64,000 bases of DNA. Origin: Aureliella helgolandensis (GTDB lineage: Bacteria; Planctomycetota; Planctomycetia; Pirellulales; Pirellulaceae). The notes beneath the pieces are model-generated. The model saw only the letters and a program-made list of their open reading frames with translations, did not search any database and was not told the origin of the DNA. The position numbers were made by a program, and so were the translations under genes. Shown one piece after another: positions 20,501-29,125 of the stretch. The stretch lies in NCBI RefSeq assembly GCF_007752135.1, contig NZ_CP036298.1:6688501-6752500 (forward strand), given 5' to 3'. Position 1 is the stretch's first letter, and each line of letters opens with the position of its first letter.

Positions 20501-20893
20501 TACGCGGTTGAGCAAGTCGAGCATGCCGATGTTTATCATCAGCAAATTGGTAAACTCTTTGATACCAGTTTCTGGCCTCAAGTGCTAAAAATGCGTCAGC
20601 AAGGGTTGGGGTTGATTCGCGAGACTCAGGAATACGCGACCAGTCCGACCGTGTGGGTCGATATCACTTCGAAGGAAATTGAGCGGACACAATTCGAATT
20701 CGCATCCTCCCTCACCGACGAGCGAGGCGCAACGCAGAAGATGGCTAACGCCATTGCAGCTCGTTGGCGTGATGGCGACAGCAGTGCGTTGTTGGAGCCG
20801 GTGCTCGCTAAGGCACTGCAGACTGCCGTTAAACATCCTCAAATCGAAGAGCAAGCCGACGAATTGTCCGAGTCGGTGTACGTCATGTTCTAG
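17546..20893 (+). CDS. SGNH hydrolase-like / carbamoyltransferase fusion
   Basis: 1,115 residues. Residues about 60-350 form an SGNH/GDSL domain: FGDSYTAG with Ser69, NFGISGSGTDQ at about 97-106, and a terminal GGHFTEYAN block with His327; the usual Asp before that His is Gly. Residues about 378-950 are a NodU/CmcH carbamoyltransferase: LGISCFYHNSAAAL, HHRSHA at 502-507, NSGEYKMMGLAPYGEP, LAGGVALNC, FGPRSLGARSILGD, and a C-terminal STSFNVRGEP-like strand. These enzymes move carbamoyl from carbamoyl phosphate to sugar hydroxyls. The last ~130 residues are unassigned. Separate carbamoyltransferase and SGNH genes are often neighbours, so the fusion supports a joint role in decorating the glycan. 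Inverted palindromic elements bracket the gene. Confidence 0.87.
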   Translation: MFLLKQATHRMLLQHDAAIGHRFVPNQNARLTNEAGGFFVKTNSSGFRSDFEFTPKRGKRPRFLMFGDSYTAGDNVSNRDRFSDQLAKLHNCEVYNFGISGSGTDQHLLAFRKYAQQIEADAIVLCVQIDSFHRIQTPFRPSIDRVTGAQVRVPKPYFELVDGELQLRQVPVPIEREVHDDASDTTSSKRNDNLLDKVHDLYSLIPGLKELRNSSLLSDAGSRLITEFKRVRGHHPYPDILSDQTPGWQLMEAILKQFISEAQPLPVIIFPIPTRDFYLVGMEPVYQSLFQQLDDPQNNVHVGDVSTLLAKLPYQERLKLSFEQGGHFTEYANRLVAEQMDRFLTERDIAVSPSIPIEESASRSLADSGGHRESSEDQYVLGISCFYHNSAAALIRNGEIVAAAEEERFSRVKNDRRFPHQAVNFCLEQGGINQEQLAAVTFYDDSALTFERILHSLAAIDESSSRKMWKTIVPDWARSKLHFPQRVRQAMNFQGPVLQGDHHRSHAASCFYPSPFESAAIITIDGVGEWATASIGHGQANEIRMLREMTFPNSLGLLYSAFTHFTGFKVNSGEYKMMGLAPYGEPIYTQKILDNIVDLKEDGSVELNMEYFAFLRDVSTTSEKFDELFGGPRRDPESRITRREMDIARSIQDVTEMALIRMARHARELTGEKNLCLAGGVALNCVANGKLLREGVFDQIWIQPAAGDSGCALGVALDTWHTYYGQKRGPRSPLSDQGGSYLGPEFSSDEIRGYLDTHGYPYRELGEPERAAYLSAALAEGKVVGHFSGRLEFGPRSLGARSILGDVRNTEMQTTLNLRIKYRESFRPFAPAVLQERIGDYFDLDRESPYMLLVAPVKKERRITKEVAAQGSGEDLLPIVRQLRSDIPAVTHVDYSARIQSVRREHHAQFYDLIKRFEQDTGFGILVNTSFNVRGEPIVCTPYDAYRCFMRTEMDILALGNCILVKSEQPQWPEGMGEGLENEDVYAVEQVEHADVYHQQIGKLFDTSFWPQVLKMRQQGLGLIRETQEYATSPTVWVDITSKEIERTQFEFASSLTDERGATQKMANAIAARWRDGDSSALLEPVLAKALQTAVKHPQIEEQADELSESVYVMF

Positions 20894-20981
20894 CGATCCG
20901 TCTATCGAATCCACCGAAGCGCCCTTGCTGGCTATCTCCACTCACTTACGAGGCGCCACCCTGGTGGTGCCTCAACCCTAC

Positions 20982-21085
20982 GAATTAGGGTTTAGCGAGC
21001 GTCCGGAAAAAGGTGTCCGACACCCAAAGTGCAAAGCACCCGAAGGGCCGTTCCGGCTTTTGGTGTCGGACACCTTTTTCCGGGA
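20982..21085 (-). repeat. Nested palindromic element, right copy (inverted)
   Basis: Arms 21003-21029 and 21057-21083 pair with one mismatch. The reverse complement of the element matches the copy at 17354-17456 including the outer TAAACCCTAATTC end. The pair therefore forms a long inverted repeat around the carbamoyltransferase gene. Confidence 0.9.
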
Positions 21086-21124
21086 AACCCTAAAACTAAA
21101 ATTTGACGCACCACTAGCCCTAAC

Positions 21125-22678
21125 ATGCTCTTCAACTCCTACGAGTTTATCTTTCTACTGCTGCCGATGGCTTTCGTCGTCGGTCAGTTGTTGGCTGGCA
21201 ATTACCGCGCCCGAGTGGGTTGGTTACTCGCCTGCTCGCTCTTCTTTTATGCATGGTGGAACCCAATCTACCTGCCGCTGCTTTTGGGAACCATTCTTTT
21301 CAATTTTGTGGTCGGTGCACGTCTTCGCGTGCGGCCAAGCCGTTGGATGCTGGCCGCTGGAGTCACCGCCAATCTCTCACTGATTGCCTATTTTAAATAC
21401 GCGGAGTTTTTCAGCAACACACTGGTGGACCTGCTCGATACTCCCCCTTTGTTCGGACATGTCGCGTTACCGCTAGCTATTTCATTTTTTACTTTCCAGC
21501 AAATAGCCTACCTCGCCGACTGCTACTCGGGACTGGCCCCCGAGTATCGCCCATCGGAATACGCGTTGTTCGTTAGCTTCTTCCCTCAATTGATCGCGGG
21601 TCCGATCGTGCATCATTCAGAGGTGATGCCGCAACTTCGCTCACCAGAACGTGATTGGTGCCGCAATCTCTCGGTTGGCGGAACTATCTTTGCATTGGGG
21701 CTGTTCAAAAAAACCGTACTTGCAGATGGCGTTGCGCCGTACGCGAATGCCCTGTTCGACGATCCCCAAGCCTGGGCCTCGGTTAGTTTTCTGCCAGCCT
21801 GGATCGGCGTGTTAGCCTATGCTCTGCAAATCTACTTTGATTTCTCAGGTTACTCTGATATGGCAATTGGGGCAGCTCGGATGTTTGGAATCAAACTGCC
21901 ACTCAACTTCTTTGCTCCGTATCGTTCAGAAACGATTAGTGAATTCTGGCGGCGGTGGCATATGACCCTATCGCATTTCTTGCGCGACTATCTCTACATT
22001 CCTTTGGGTGGCAATCGCTTCGGCACTTTGGGGCGTTATCGCAATCTGATGATTACCATGTTGCTGGGTGGTCTCTGGCATGGTGCCGGGTGGACGTTTG
22101 TTCTGTGGGGCGCTCTACACGGCAGCTATTTGATCATCCAACATGGATGGAGCCACGCCACGAGTTGGTTGGAATATCCTAAAAAACACTGCCTCTACCG
22201 ACTGGGAGCCTGCGTACTGACCTTCATTGCTGTGGATATTGCCTGGGCCTATTTCCGCGCATCCTCACTCGCCTCTGCAAACCAGATCGTCTTGGGCATG
22301 CTGGGATACAATGGTGTGTCCTACCCGAGTGCCATTGCTCTACGTATGGGAAAAGGCGCCGAGTGGCTATCCCAAATTGGAATTGGGGTGGATGGGAGTA
22401 GTGGCACCCAATTCGTATCGAGCCTGCTTTGGTTAGCTGGATTATCTGCAATTGTCTGGTTGATGCCTACGACTCAGCAATTCATGCGTAACTTTGAACC
22501 CGCCTGGGAATATACAGATGCAACGCGGCGTTCGAAATTGCCTGACCGAGGGTTTGGGGTTACATTGCCCTTGGTTTGGACCCCCTCGCTATTCTGGTCT
22601 CTTGCCATCAGTTTCATTGCCGTGGCAGGGATTTTGACGTTGCCTGAATTGTCCGAATTTCTCTACTTCCAGTTTTAG
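21125..22678 (+). CDS. MBOAT-family O-acyltransferase (AlgI-like)
   Basis: 517 residues, about 11 membrane helices. The family core is plain: PLAISFFTFQQIAYLAD, SFFPQLIAGPIVHH, FWRRWHMTLSHFLRDYLYIPLGG and GGLWHGAGW, with the catalytic His at about residue 319. AlgI-type proteins take an acyl group from the cytoplasm across the membrane to an SGNH-type partner that acetylates the polysaccharide. The adjacent membrane-anchored protein, and possibly the SGNH domain upstream, would be the partners. ATG at 21125, 40 bp beyond the palindromic element. Confidence 0.9.
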   Translation: MLFNSYEFIFLLLPMAFVVGQLLAGNYRARVGWLLACSLFFYAWWNPIYLPLLLGTILFNFVVGARLRVRPSRWMLAAGVTANLSLIAYFKYAEFFSNTLVDLLDTPPLFGHVALPLAISFFTFQQIAYLADCYSGLAPEYRPSEYALFVSFFPQLIAGPIVHHSEVMPQLRSPERDWCRNLSVGGTIFALGLFKKTVLADGVAPYANALFDDPQAWASVSFLPAWIGVLAYALQIYFDFSGYSDMAIGAARMFGIKLPLNFFAPYRSETISEFWRRWHMTLSHFLRDYLYIPLGGNRFGTLGRYRNLMITMLLGGLWHGAGWTFVLWGALHGSYLIIQHGWSHATSWLEYPKKHCLYRLGACVLTFIAVDIAWAYFRASSLASANQIVLGMLGYNGVSYPSAIALRMGKGAEWLSQIGIGVDGSSGTQFVSSLLWLAGLSAIVWLMPTTQQFMRNFEPAWEYTDATRRSKLPDRGFGVTLPLVWTPSLFWSLAISFIAVAGILTLPELSEFLYFQF

Positions 22679-22691
22679 TTGGTTGGCCGAC

Positions 22692-24032
22692 ATGCATCCA
22701 TCACCAATGCCAGAAGAGCCAACCCGCACGGTTCCAGCAAGCGTCCCAGTGTTGGAAGCAGAAAAGGCCCACTCCCGCGAACACACAGCTTATCTGCGTC
22801 AATCGGCGATCGCCATCTTCGTCCTGCTGTTGTTGGTGACAGCGTGCAACGTGACCATTGACCCCTATTTGCGATTTGGGACGCCACGCATTGAGGGTTG
22901 GAGCCAACGCAAACCTAAGGCCATTCGGCAAGTGCGGATGGCGAAGGCCTACGGAGTAATGCGAGGAGACTACCGCACCATTTTTCTCGGAAATTCGCGC
23001 GTCGACATCGGATTAAATCCACAGAGCGAGCAGTTGTCGGCAAACTTACTGCCGGCCTACAACCTTGGCCAACCTGGCTCGGGCAGTGAGCTTGCGCTGC
23101 AGTATCTGGAGCATGTGCTAGCGGACCAAACGCCGAACACTGTAGTTCTGGGAGTAGATTTCCTGAACTACTTAAGAAAGCCAGCAGTTTTAGGGGCGCA
23201 GGAGGTTAGCGAGGTTGCGACGGAAAGCGTTTCCGCTGACGCAGCCAGACTGAATTCGATGGGTCGCGGCACTCGCTCATGGCCTCAATTCCGTCAACAA
23301 GTCAAAGACACTCTAGCAGCAACAGTCTCATTGTCTGCCCTGGGAGATTCGTTGCTCACGATTCTCGCACAGAATGATCCGAATGCAGCTAACATCTCAG
23401 ATCAAGGATTCAACTCGGGTTCCGCATTCCGCAATTTAATTCAGAATGAAGGACAAGCCTCACTTTTTAGGCAAAAAAACAGCGAATATATCGACAAGTG
23501 CTTAGAACGCGTTGCACCGGTGGATGGCCAGTCCGCCGAACTGCAAGCGATAGAGGCCGCATTGCAATTGTGCCAGCGGCGAGGAATCCGGGTTGAAGTT
23601 TACATCCACCCGTACCATGCAGACGTCCTCGAAATCTTCGACGCGACAGGACACTGGAGCAATTTCGAGCGTTGGAAGACGTTGCTCAATAGAATATGCG
23701 AGGCTCAGGGAGCGAGTTTGTGGGATTTCGCCAATTACTCTTCCCGAACGACCGAGTCACCTCCACCGAAGAGCGATCGGCGAACGATCATGCGGTGGTA
23801 TTGGGAATCGGGACACTACCGAGAAGCATTGGGGGAGCAAGTGCTAGTGGAAATCTTGGGACAGGAATTGCCGGCTACACCAGCCGGTTATCAACTCACC
23901 CCAAGCACCCTAGAAAGCCAATTGGTTGCAACTCGGGCCGCAGCCGTCCGATATAGGTTGGAGCTGAAAGAACAGTCGCATCGCGTACGCCGGATCGTCA
24001 CCACTCGTAAATCCGCCGCTACTCCGCGCTGA
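22692..24032 (+). CDS. Membrane-anchored SGNH-like partner of the MBOAT protein
   Basis: About 446 residues: a short cytoplasmic tail, one membrane helix (about residues 36-54), then an extracytoplasmic domain. FLGNSRVDIGLNP near residue 100 occupies the position of a GDSL nucleophile block (GNSR, Ser after Asn), and NLGQPGSGSELAL fits block III. Proteins of this shape commonly follow MBOAT genes and complete acyl transfer in the periplasm. No clear terminal Asp-x-x-His was found, so activity is not proven. ATG 22692 is chosen over TTG 22683; the gap to the MBOAT gene is 13 bp. Confidence 0.6.
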   Translation: MHPSPMPEEPTRTVPASVPVLEAEKAHSREHTAYLRQSAIAIFVLLLLVTACNVTIDPYLRFGTPRIEGWSQRKPKAIRQVRMAKAYGVMRGDYRTIFLGNSRVDIGLNPQSEQLSANLLPAYNLGQPGSGSELALQYLEHVLADQTPNTVVLGVDFLNYLRKPAVLGAQEVSEVATESVSADAARLNSMGRGTRSWPQFRQQVKDTLAATVSLSALGDSLLTILAQNDPNAANISDQGFNSGSAFRNLIQNEGQASLFRQKNSEYIDKCLERVAPVDGQSAELQAIEAALQLCQRRGIRVEVYIHPYHADVLEIFDATGHWSNFERWKTLLNRICEAQGASLWDFANYSSRTTESPPPKSDRRTIMRWYWESGHYREALGEQVLVEILGQELPATPAGYQLTPSTLESQLVATRAAAVRYRLELKEQSHRVRRIVTTRKSAATPR

Positions 24033-24091
24033 TGCATCCTCTCGCACACACCACCGACAATCCCACTCCTACAGCCAGCGTAACGTAAACC

Positions 24092-25252
24092 TTGAATATT
24101 TTGAGCGTATGTACGAATCTTCCTTCCGCCGGAAATCCATTGCTAGGATTGTTTGTGCAGCGGCGTTTGGAAAAGATGGCAGAATTGGCCTCAGTGCGTG
24201 CCTTGCAGCCACAACCTTGGTTTCCATGCGTTCGGCCGCGACGCCACGATGCCGAGCTACCTGGAGCGAAGTTCCCTATCGATAGATCTGGCATGTTCTA
24301 TTTTCCGGGGGTAGCCAAGCGGCTGGACGGACGTTGGCTCGAACGTTGCGTGAATCGATGGCTCGAACAATTGCCGAAGTCAACGCTGGAGAGTTGCGTA
24401 TTGGACGCCCATTTTGGTTATCCTGAAGGCGTCGGTTGCTGGCGCGTGGCCCAGCGCCGTGGAATCCCTGTTTTTATCACGCTACGTGGCTTGGAAGTGG
24501 ATCTGTTCCGCACGCGAGATCGCGGCCCACAATTGTTGGAGGCGCTGGGTGGCGCGACCGGGGTTATTGCGGTCAGTCATTCGTTGAAAGCTTCTGCTGT
24601 AGCGGCAGGCGCCCCCGCCGACCACATTACCGTGATTCCCAATGGCGTCGACACGCAGCTGTATTGTCCAGGGGATCGACCAGCGGCTCGGACGGCGGTT
24701 GGTTATTCAGAATCGACAAAACTTATCGTGAGCGTGGGAAATTTGAAACCGGTCAAAGGGCACGATACCCTGCTACATGCGATGGCCGAGGTGGTAAAGC
24801 AGTTGGAGGTAAACTTAGTTTGCATCGGAGGCGAAGTGCAATCTCCCTGGGGAATTCGGCTGCAGCAATTGTCCAAGGAATTGGGCATCGACCAGCGTGT
24901 CCAATTTCTGGGAAGCCAAACTCCACAGACGGTGGTGAATTGGCTGCGTGCGGCCGATCTTTTTTGCTTGGCGAGTCGCCGGGAGGGGTGTTGCAATGCA
25001 GTCCTCGAGGCGCTTGCCACCGGCTGCCCCGTGGCAGTCACCAACGCGGGTGACAATCGTATCATCGTGAAAAACCAGGACATGGGACAGGTATGCCCTG
25101 TGGAAAGTCCCACAGCGTTAGCTCAGTCTATCCTGGAGACTTTAGGCAAGCCCCATGCCCCACGATCGATTGCCGCAGGCGTCAGTGAATACACTTGGCC
25201 TAGCGCGGGCCAAAAGACAATCGCATATTTTTCGGAACGAGTGGCCCGTTGA
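24092..25252 (+). CDS. GT4-family glycosyltransferase
   Basis: 386 residues from a TTG start that gives the typical opening MNILSVCTNLPSAGNPLLG. Domain marks: AHFGYPEGVG, VIPNGVDTQLY at the hinge, VGNLKPVKGHDTLLHAM, LGSQTPQTVVNWL and the E-x7-E block REGCCNAVLEALATGCPV. Cytoplasmic; donor unknown. It is separated from the preceding gene by 59 bp. Confidence 0.85.
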   Translation: MNILSVCTNLPSAGNPLLGLFVQRRLEKMAELASVRALQPQPWFPCVRPRRHDAELPGAKFPIDRSGMFYFPGVAKRLDGRWLERCVNRWLEQLPKSTLESCVLDAHFGYPEGVGCWRVAQRRGIPVFITLRGLEVDLFRTRDRGPQLLEALGGATGVIAVSHSLKASAVAAGAPADHITVIPNGVDTQLYCPGDRPAARTAVGYSESTKLIVSVGNLKPVKGHDTLLHAMAEVVKQLEVNLVCIGGEVQSPWGIRLQQLSKELGIDQRVQFLGSQTPQTVVNWLRAADLFCLASRREGCCNAVLEALATGCPVAVTNAGDNRIIVKNQDMGQVCPVESPTALAQSILETLGKPHAPRSIAAGVSEYTWPSAGQKTIAYFSERVAR

Positions 25253-25332
25253 AACATTGGCTAACAACGACGCCCCCAATATCCCAGGGCTTCTCATCGC
25301 ACAGAATCAGAGAAGATTAATTTCAAAATACA

Positions 25333-26529
25333 ATGAAAATCTTATACCACCACCGAACTCGTGGAGATGGGGCCGAGGGCGTGCACATCAATGAAATGAT
25401 CGGTGCATTCCAAGAACTTGGTCACGAGGTGTCGATCGCGGCGCCGCGTGGGGCGACGAAGGCATCGGGTTTGGCGGCTTCGCAGCCCAATCAGCCCCCG
25501 AGCAAAATGAAACTATTTCTCAAGCAGACAGCAGAGATTTTTTACAACATCGTAGACTATGCACGTGTTCGTGCGGCCATCAAACGCACTCAACCCGATT
25601 TCATTTACGAGCGTTATTCTTCCTACAACTTCGCCGGCGTCCTAGCCGCGAAACATTTGAACACTCCGATTATCGTTGAAGTTAACATCACGTACGCGGG
25701 AAGATTCGGGAGTCCATTCCCGGTTTTCTATCGACGAATACTCAAGCTTGCCGAGTCGTACGTATTACGTCATGCCGACGGCATCGTGGTGGTTTCCCAA
25801 GCCCTCCAAGAATGTGTGCAGAATGTCCGCGAAGATATCGCTACGACCATCGTTACTCCCAATGCAATCAATTTAGCTCAGATTCTAAAAATTGATCATC
25901 GGGGCCTTCGCATGAAACGGCGAGCACAGCTTGACGTCGATGACAAAATCGTCATTGGCTTTGTGGGTTCACTACGACAATGGCACGGGATCGACTTCTT
26001 TGCCGATGCCATGGCATCGCTTGTAGAACAAATCCCCAACGTCTATTTTTTAATTGTGGGCTCGGGCGAATATGAGACCACACTCAAGCAGACGATCAAA
26101 GATTCCAAGCTGGAGGAATACGTGAATCTCGTTGGGCCCGTTCCACATGATCAGGTCTTCTCTTACATCGCTGCCATGGACATTGGCGTAATGCCCGATT
26201 CCAACGAATTTGGCTCACCGATGAAAATCCTAGAATACATGGCCATGGAATGCGTTGCCGTGGGCCCAGATCTTGGCCCTATTCGCGAACTTATCCGCGA
26301 CGAGGAAACTGGACGAATTTTCAAGCAGCGAGATACTGATGAATTTACTTCGAGGCTCGTGAAACTTAGCCAAAATGCGGAAGCCCGAAGCGTTATCGGC
26401 AGGCGCGGACGCGATTACGTGCTCGAACAAAGAATCTGGACCCGCAATGCGGAAGACGTCCTTACACTAATTGAAAGACGCTCACAGTCGCGAAGGGGAA
26501 TTCAATTATGCGAGACCGGTGTAGGATGA
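25333..26529 (+). CDS. GT4-family glycosyltransferase, paralogue 1
   Basis: 398 residues. The start ILYHHRTRGDGAEGVHINEM is shared almost motif for motif with the gene at 27857 and with the fragment at 35143. The C-terminal half has FVGSLRQWHGIDF, VGSGEYETTLK and the unusual IGVMPDSNEFGSPMKILEY block that takes the place of the standard E-x7-E phrase. The three related sequences point to local duplication within the cluster. ATG 25333; no clear Shine-Dalgarno sequence. Confidence 0.85.
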   Translation: MKILYHHRTRGDGAEGVHINEMIGAFQELGHEVSIAAPRGATKASGLAASQPNQPPSKMKLFLKQTAEIFYNIVDYARVRAAIKRTQPDFIYERYSSYNFAGVLAAKHLNTPIIVEVNITYAGRFGSPFPVFYRRILKLAESYVLRHADGIVVVSQALQECVQNVREDIATTIVTPNAINLAQILKIDHRGLRMKRRAQLDVDDKIVIGFVGSLRQWHGIDFFADAMASLVEQIPNVYFLIVGSGEYETTLKQTIKDSKLEEYVNLVGPVPHDQVFSYIAAMDIGVMPDSNEFGSPMKILEYMAMECVAVGPDLGPIRELIRDEETGRIFKQRDTDEFTSRLVKLSQNAEARSVIGRRGRDYVLEQRIWTRNAEDVLTLIERRSQSRRGIQLCETGVG

Positions 26530-26773
26530 GCATTACCACGCGAAAATTAAACGGGACAACAAGTGTGGGATAATTCTTGCTCCGGACAAGTCCGCATCGC
26601 TTCCAGCAGCTTTTTTAGCCGCACTCTCAGAAACTTACAAGCGACTATTAATACTTGGTCGAATTTTCAGCAAGTCTCTAAGCGAGGCTCGTATACCAAC
26701 ACTCGATTTGATGGATAGCGTAGGATTTCTACGAGACTATTCGTTCAAGACAAGGTTCGACTATGAAAACTAG
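26525..26773 (+). pseudogene. Possible remnant of an AlgX/AlgJ-like acetyltransferase domain
   Basis: An 82-codon open stretch with no usable start codon, running into the next gene. It reads GIILAPDKSASLPAAFL, then a helix, then ARIPTLDLMDSV and a short FKTRFDYEN tail. The order PDK / IP-x-LDL resembles the 'iPdK...gvpvvDl' part of the AlgX/AlgJ SGNH-like domain. The upstream part is absent. It could instead be a short unrecognised gene with a non-standard start. Its codons overlap the start of the CapA gene by 11 bases. Confidence 0.3.
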
Positions 26774-27842
26774 AAATGTCAAAATGTTCGCGACTGGCGA
26801 TATCATGCTAGGTGACATGCCAGCTTGTTACGGTTTCGGTGTTGCATCCAAAATTCTGGAAAACGGACACGACTTCCCTTGGCAATTGGTGAAGCAAAAG
26901 CTTGATGATGCAGACATATTGATTGGGAACCTCGAAGCAGTTTTGTCCGAAGCAGGACGCAACCCACTTTGGTTGCCAAGTCTTTACATGCGAGGCTCTA
27001 GTAATTGCATCCCGGTTTTGAACGAAGTTGGATTCGACGTTCTTTCCCTTGCTAATAACCATATGATGCAACACGGTGCAATTGCGTATATGGAAACAGT
27101 AGCTGGATTAACACAGTGCGGGATCCAATGTATTGGTGACAGCACAACTACAGCGTTAAAGTGCATTGAATGCAAAGGAATTCGCTTCGGTTTTTTGGCA
27201 TTTTCGATGCGTCCCGAGGAGTACAAACCGGGAAAACAGCTCTATGTGCTAGCGTCCGCTGAAGAAATTGTCAGTGAGGTAAGTAAATATGCCCAAACCG
27301 TGGATCACTTGGTTGTCTCGCTGCATTGGGGCGATGAGTTCGTCAGTACACCCTCAATTCAACAAATTGAACTCGCACACAAACTCATCGACCACGGAGC
27401 CTCTTTAGTTGCCGGTCATCACCCGCATGTTGCTCAGGGCATCGAGCCATATGGAAACGGCTTGATCGCATTCAGTTTAGGCAATTTCATTTTTGATATG
27501 CCGTTTCAAAGAACCAAAGAATCAATGGTGCTTGAAGTCGTTTTTGATAAAGAATCCATTGTGTCTCACAGTGTTCTTCCAATTCAGATCAACGACCAAC
27601 ACCAACCCGAATTTGTGGATGGAGAAACTGCTGAGCGCATATCGAGAGACATACGGCAGTATAGCACCCAATCTTGTGAGACTCACCAACAATACCAACT
27701 CCAAGTTCAGTCGGCGTTCGAGGCCTATCGTCGTAGTGTGAAGAAGAATTACGCTCGATCTATATTTCAATTCAATCCGTTCTATCTCGCGCAACTTCTT
27801 GCGTTGATTGTACTTAGACGGATAACGAACATTCATATTTAG
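26763..27842 (+). CDS. CapA/PgsA-family putative metallophosphatase
   Basis: 359 residues with the CapA order of metal motifs: FATGDIMLGD near the start, IGNLEAVLS, LSLANNHMMQHG, SLHWGDEF, VAGHHPHVAQGIEPY and FSLGNFIFD. CapA proteins occur in polyglutamate capsule loci and in many polysaccharide loci; they have a calcineurin-like metallophosphatase fold, but their substrate is unsettled. No signal peptide is evident, although CapA is often exported. There is a C-terminal extension of about 80 residues with a hydrophobic stretch. Low GC for the window. Confidence 0.85.
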   Translation: MKTRNVKMFATGDIMLGDMPACYGFGVASKILENGHDFPWQLVKQKLDDADILIGNLEAVLSEAGRNPLWLPSLYMRGSSNCIPVLNEVGFDVLSLANNHMMQHGAIAYMETVAGLTQCGIQCIGDSTTTALKCIECKGIRFGFLAFSMRPEEYKPGKQLYVLASAEEIVSEVSKYAQTVDHLVVSLHWGDEFVSTPSIQQIELAHKLIDHGASLVAGHHPHVAQGIEPYGNGLIAFSLGNFIFDMPFQRTKESMVLEVVFDKESIVSHSVLPIQINDQHQPEFVDGETAERISRDIRQYSTQSCETHQQYQLQVQSAFEAYRRSVKKNYARSIFQFNPFYLAQLLALIVLRRITNIHI

Positions 27843-27856
27843 AGGAACTTAGTTAG

Positions 27857-29011
27857 TTGAAGATAATTTATAAGCATCGGACTCGGGGGCAGGATGTTGA
27901 GCAGGTACATATTGAAGGAATTTCAAATGCGTTTCGTGCTCAAGGTTTCGACGTAGACTACTGCTCCCCGCCTTCAGTAAGCACCCATAAACCAGCTTCC
28001 AGTAACTCCAAAAGTTTTTGGAACTTCGTTGCAGACAAATCGCCAACAGTTCTCTACGAATTGCTCTCTATCGCGTACAACTGCGTGGCCGCAAGACAAC
28101 TGTTGAGAATGCTTCGACTTAGTAACTACCAATTTGTTTATGAACGATACGCGTTCTTTGACGCCTCAACATATTATGTCTCAAAGATCAGGAAACTCAA
28201 TTTAGTCCTTGAAGTAAATGGAGCTGTAAATCGCAAAGACCCTACTCATGCTCGCAAGCTAACTCTTAAATGGGTTGCTGGCTATTTCGAACGTAAACTG
28301 TTTCATGTTGCCAAGCTGATCGTTGTTGTATCCAGCTCGTTAAAAAACAGTCTCATCGAAATTGGTATTCCAGCGAAAAAGATCCTCGTCCTTCCCAACG
28401 CGGTTGCCTTGGCAGACTTTCGCGTTCAATTGGCCGGGGATGAAGTTCGGGCAAGATACAAACTCGAAAACAAAACAGTTATTGGATTCGTAGGCAGCTT
28501 TACGTTCTGGCACCGGGTTGGCTTTTTAGTTGAATCCATAGCCCCCTTACTTCGAACTGACCCGAATCTTCATTTATTACTCGTGGGTTCTGGGGAAGAG
28601 AGGCAGTCCGTCGAAACACTTGTTACAGAATGTGGCGTACAGGATAGTGTAACTTTTACTGGTAAACTCGCGCACACTCAAATCCCTGGTACGATCGCAG
28701 CGATGGACATTGGTGTAATGCCTCATTCCAATGACTTCGGTTCACCCATGAAAATCTTTGAATACATGGCGATGAAAAAGCCCGTTGTCGCGGCGAATTT
28801 TCAGCCAATAGCTGAAGTGATAGAACACGGGAAAAATGGTCTGCTGTTTCCTCCGGGCAGTTGCGACGCATTGTTAGGATGCTTAAACCAGCTCATAGAC
28901 GATGCCGACTTACGAAGAACGATGGGCGAATATGGGCGCCGCTGTGTCGAATCAAATCACACTTGGGATGCAAATTGCAAGCGAATATTAGATGCAATTG
29001 AACAGCGATAG
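27857..29011 (+). CDS. GT4-family glycosyltransferase, paralogue 2
   Basis: 384 residues, TTG start giving MKIIYKHRTRGQDVEQVHIE, the same opening as the gene at 25333. Other shared blocks are FVGSFTFWHRVGFLVES and IGVMPHSNDFGSPMKIFEY. It lies 14 bp after CapA and is markedly more AT-rich than paralogue 1, so the two have probably diverged for some time or came from different sources. Confidence 0.85.
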   Translation: MKIIYKHRTRGQDVEQVHIEGISNAFRAQGFDVDYCSPPSVSTHKPASSNSKSFWNFVADKSPTVLYELLSIAYNCVAARQLLRMLRLSNYQFVYERYAFFDASTYYVSKIRKLNLVLEVNGAVNRKDPTHARKLTLKWVAGYFERKLFHVAKLIVVVSSSLKNSLIEIGIPAKKILVLPNAVALADFRVQLAGDEVRARYKLENKTVIGFVGSFTFWHRVGFLVESIAPLLRTDPNLHLLLVGSGEERQSVETLVTECGVQDSVTFTGKLAHTQIPGTIAAMDIGVMPHSNDFGSPMKIFEYMAMKKPVVAANFQPIAEVIEHGKNGLLFPPGSCDALLGCLNQLIDDADLRRTMGEYGRRCVESNHTWDANCKRILDAIEQR

Positions 29012-29125
29012 CCTTCTCTATACCAGAGCAAAAGCCAACCCGCTAAATTTAGATAGCAAAGTAACGACTAATGTTCACCAGCAATTCTTCCACAGCGAAC
29101 TTGAGCATTCTAATTGGCGGTAACC

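Noticed and set aside
20679-21383. 234-codon plus-strand frame
   Set aside because: Crosses the end of the carbamoyltransferase gene, a palindromic element and the start of the MBOAT gene in another frame.
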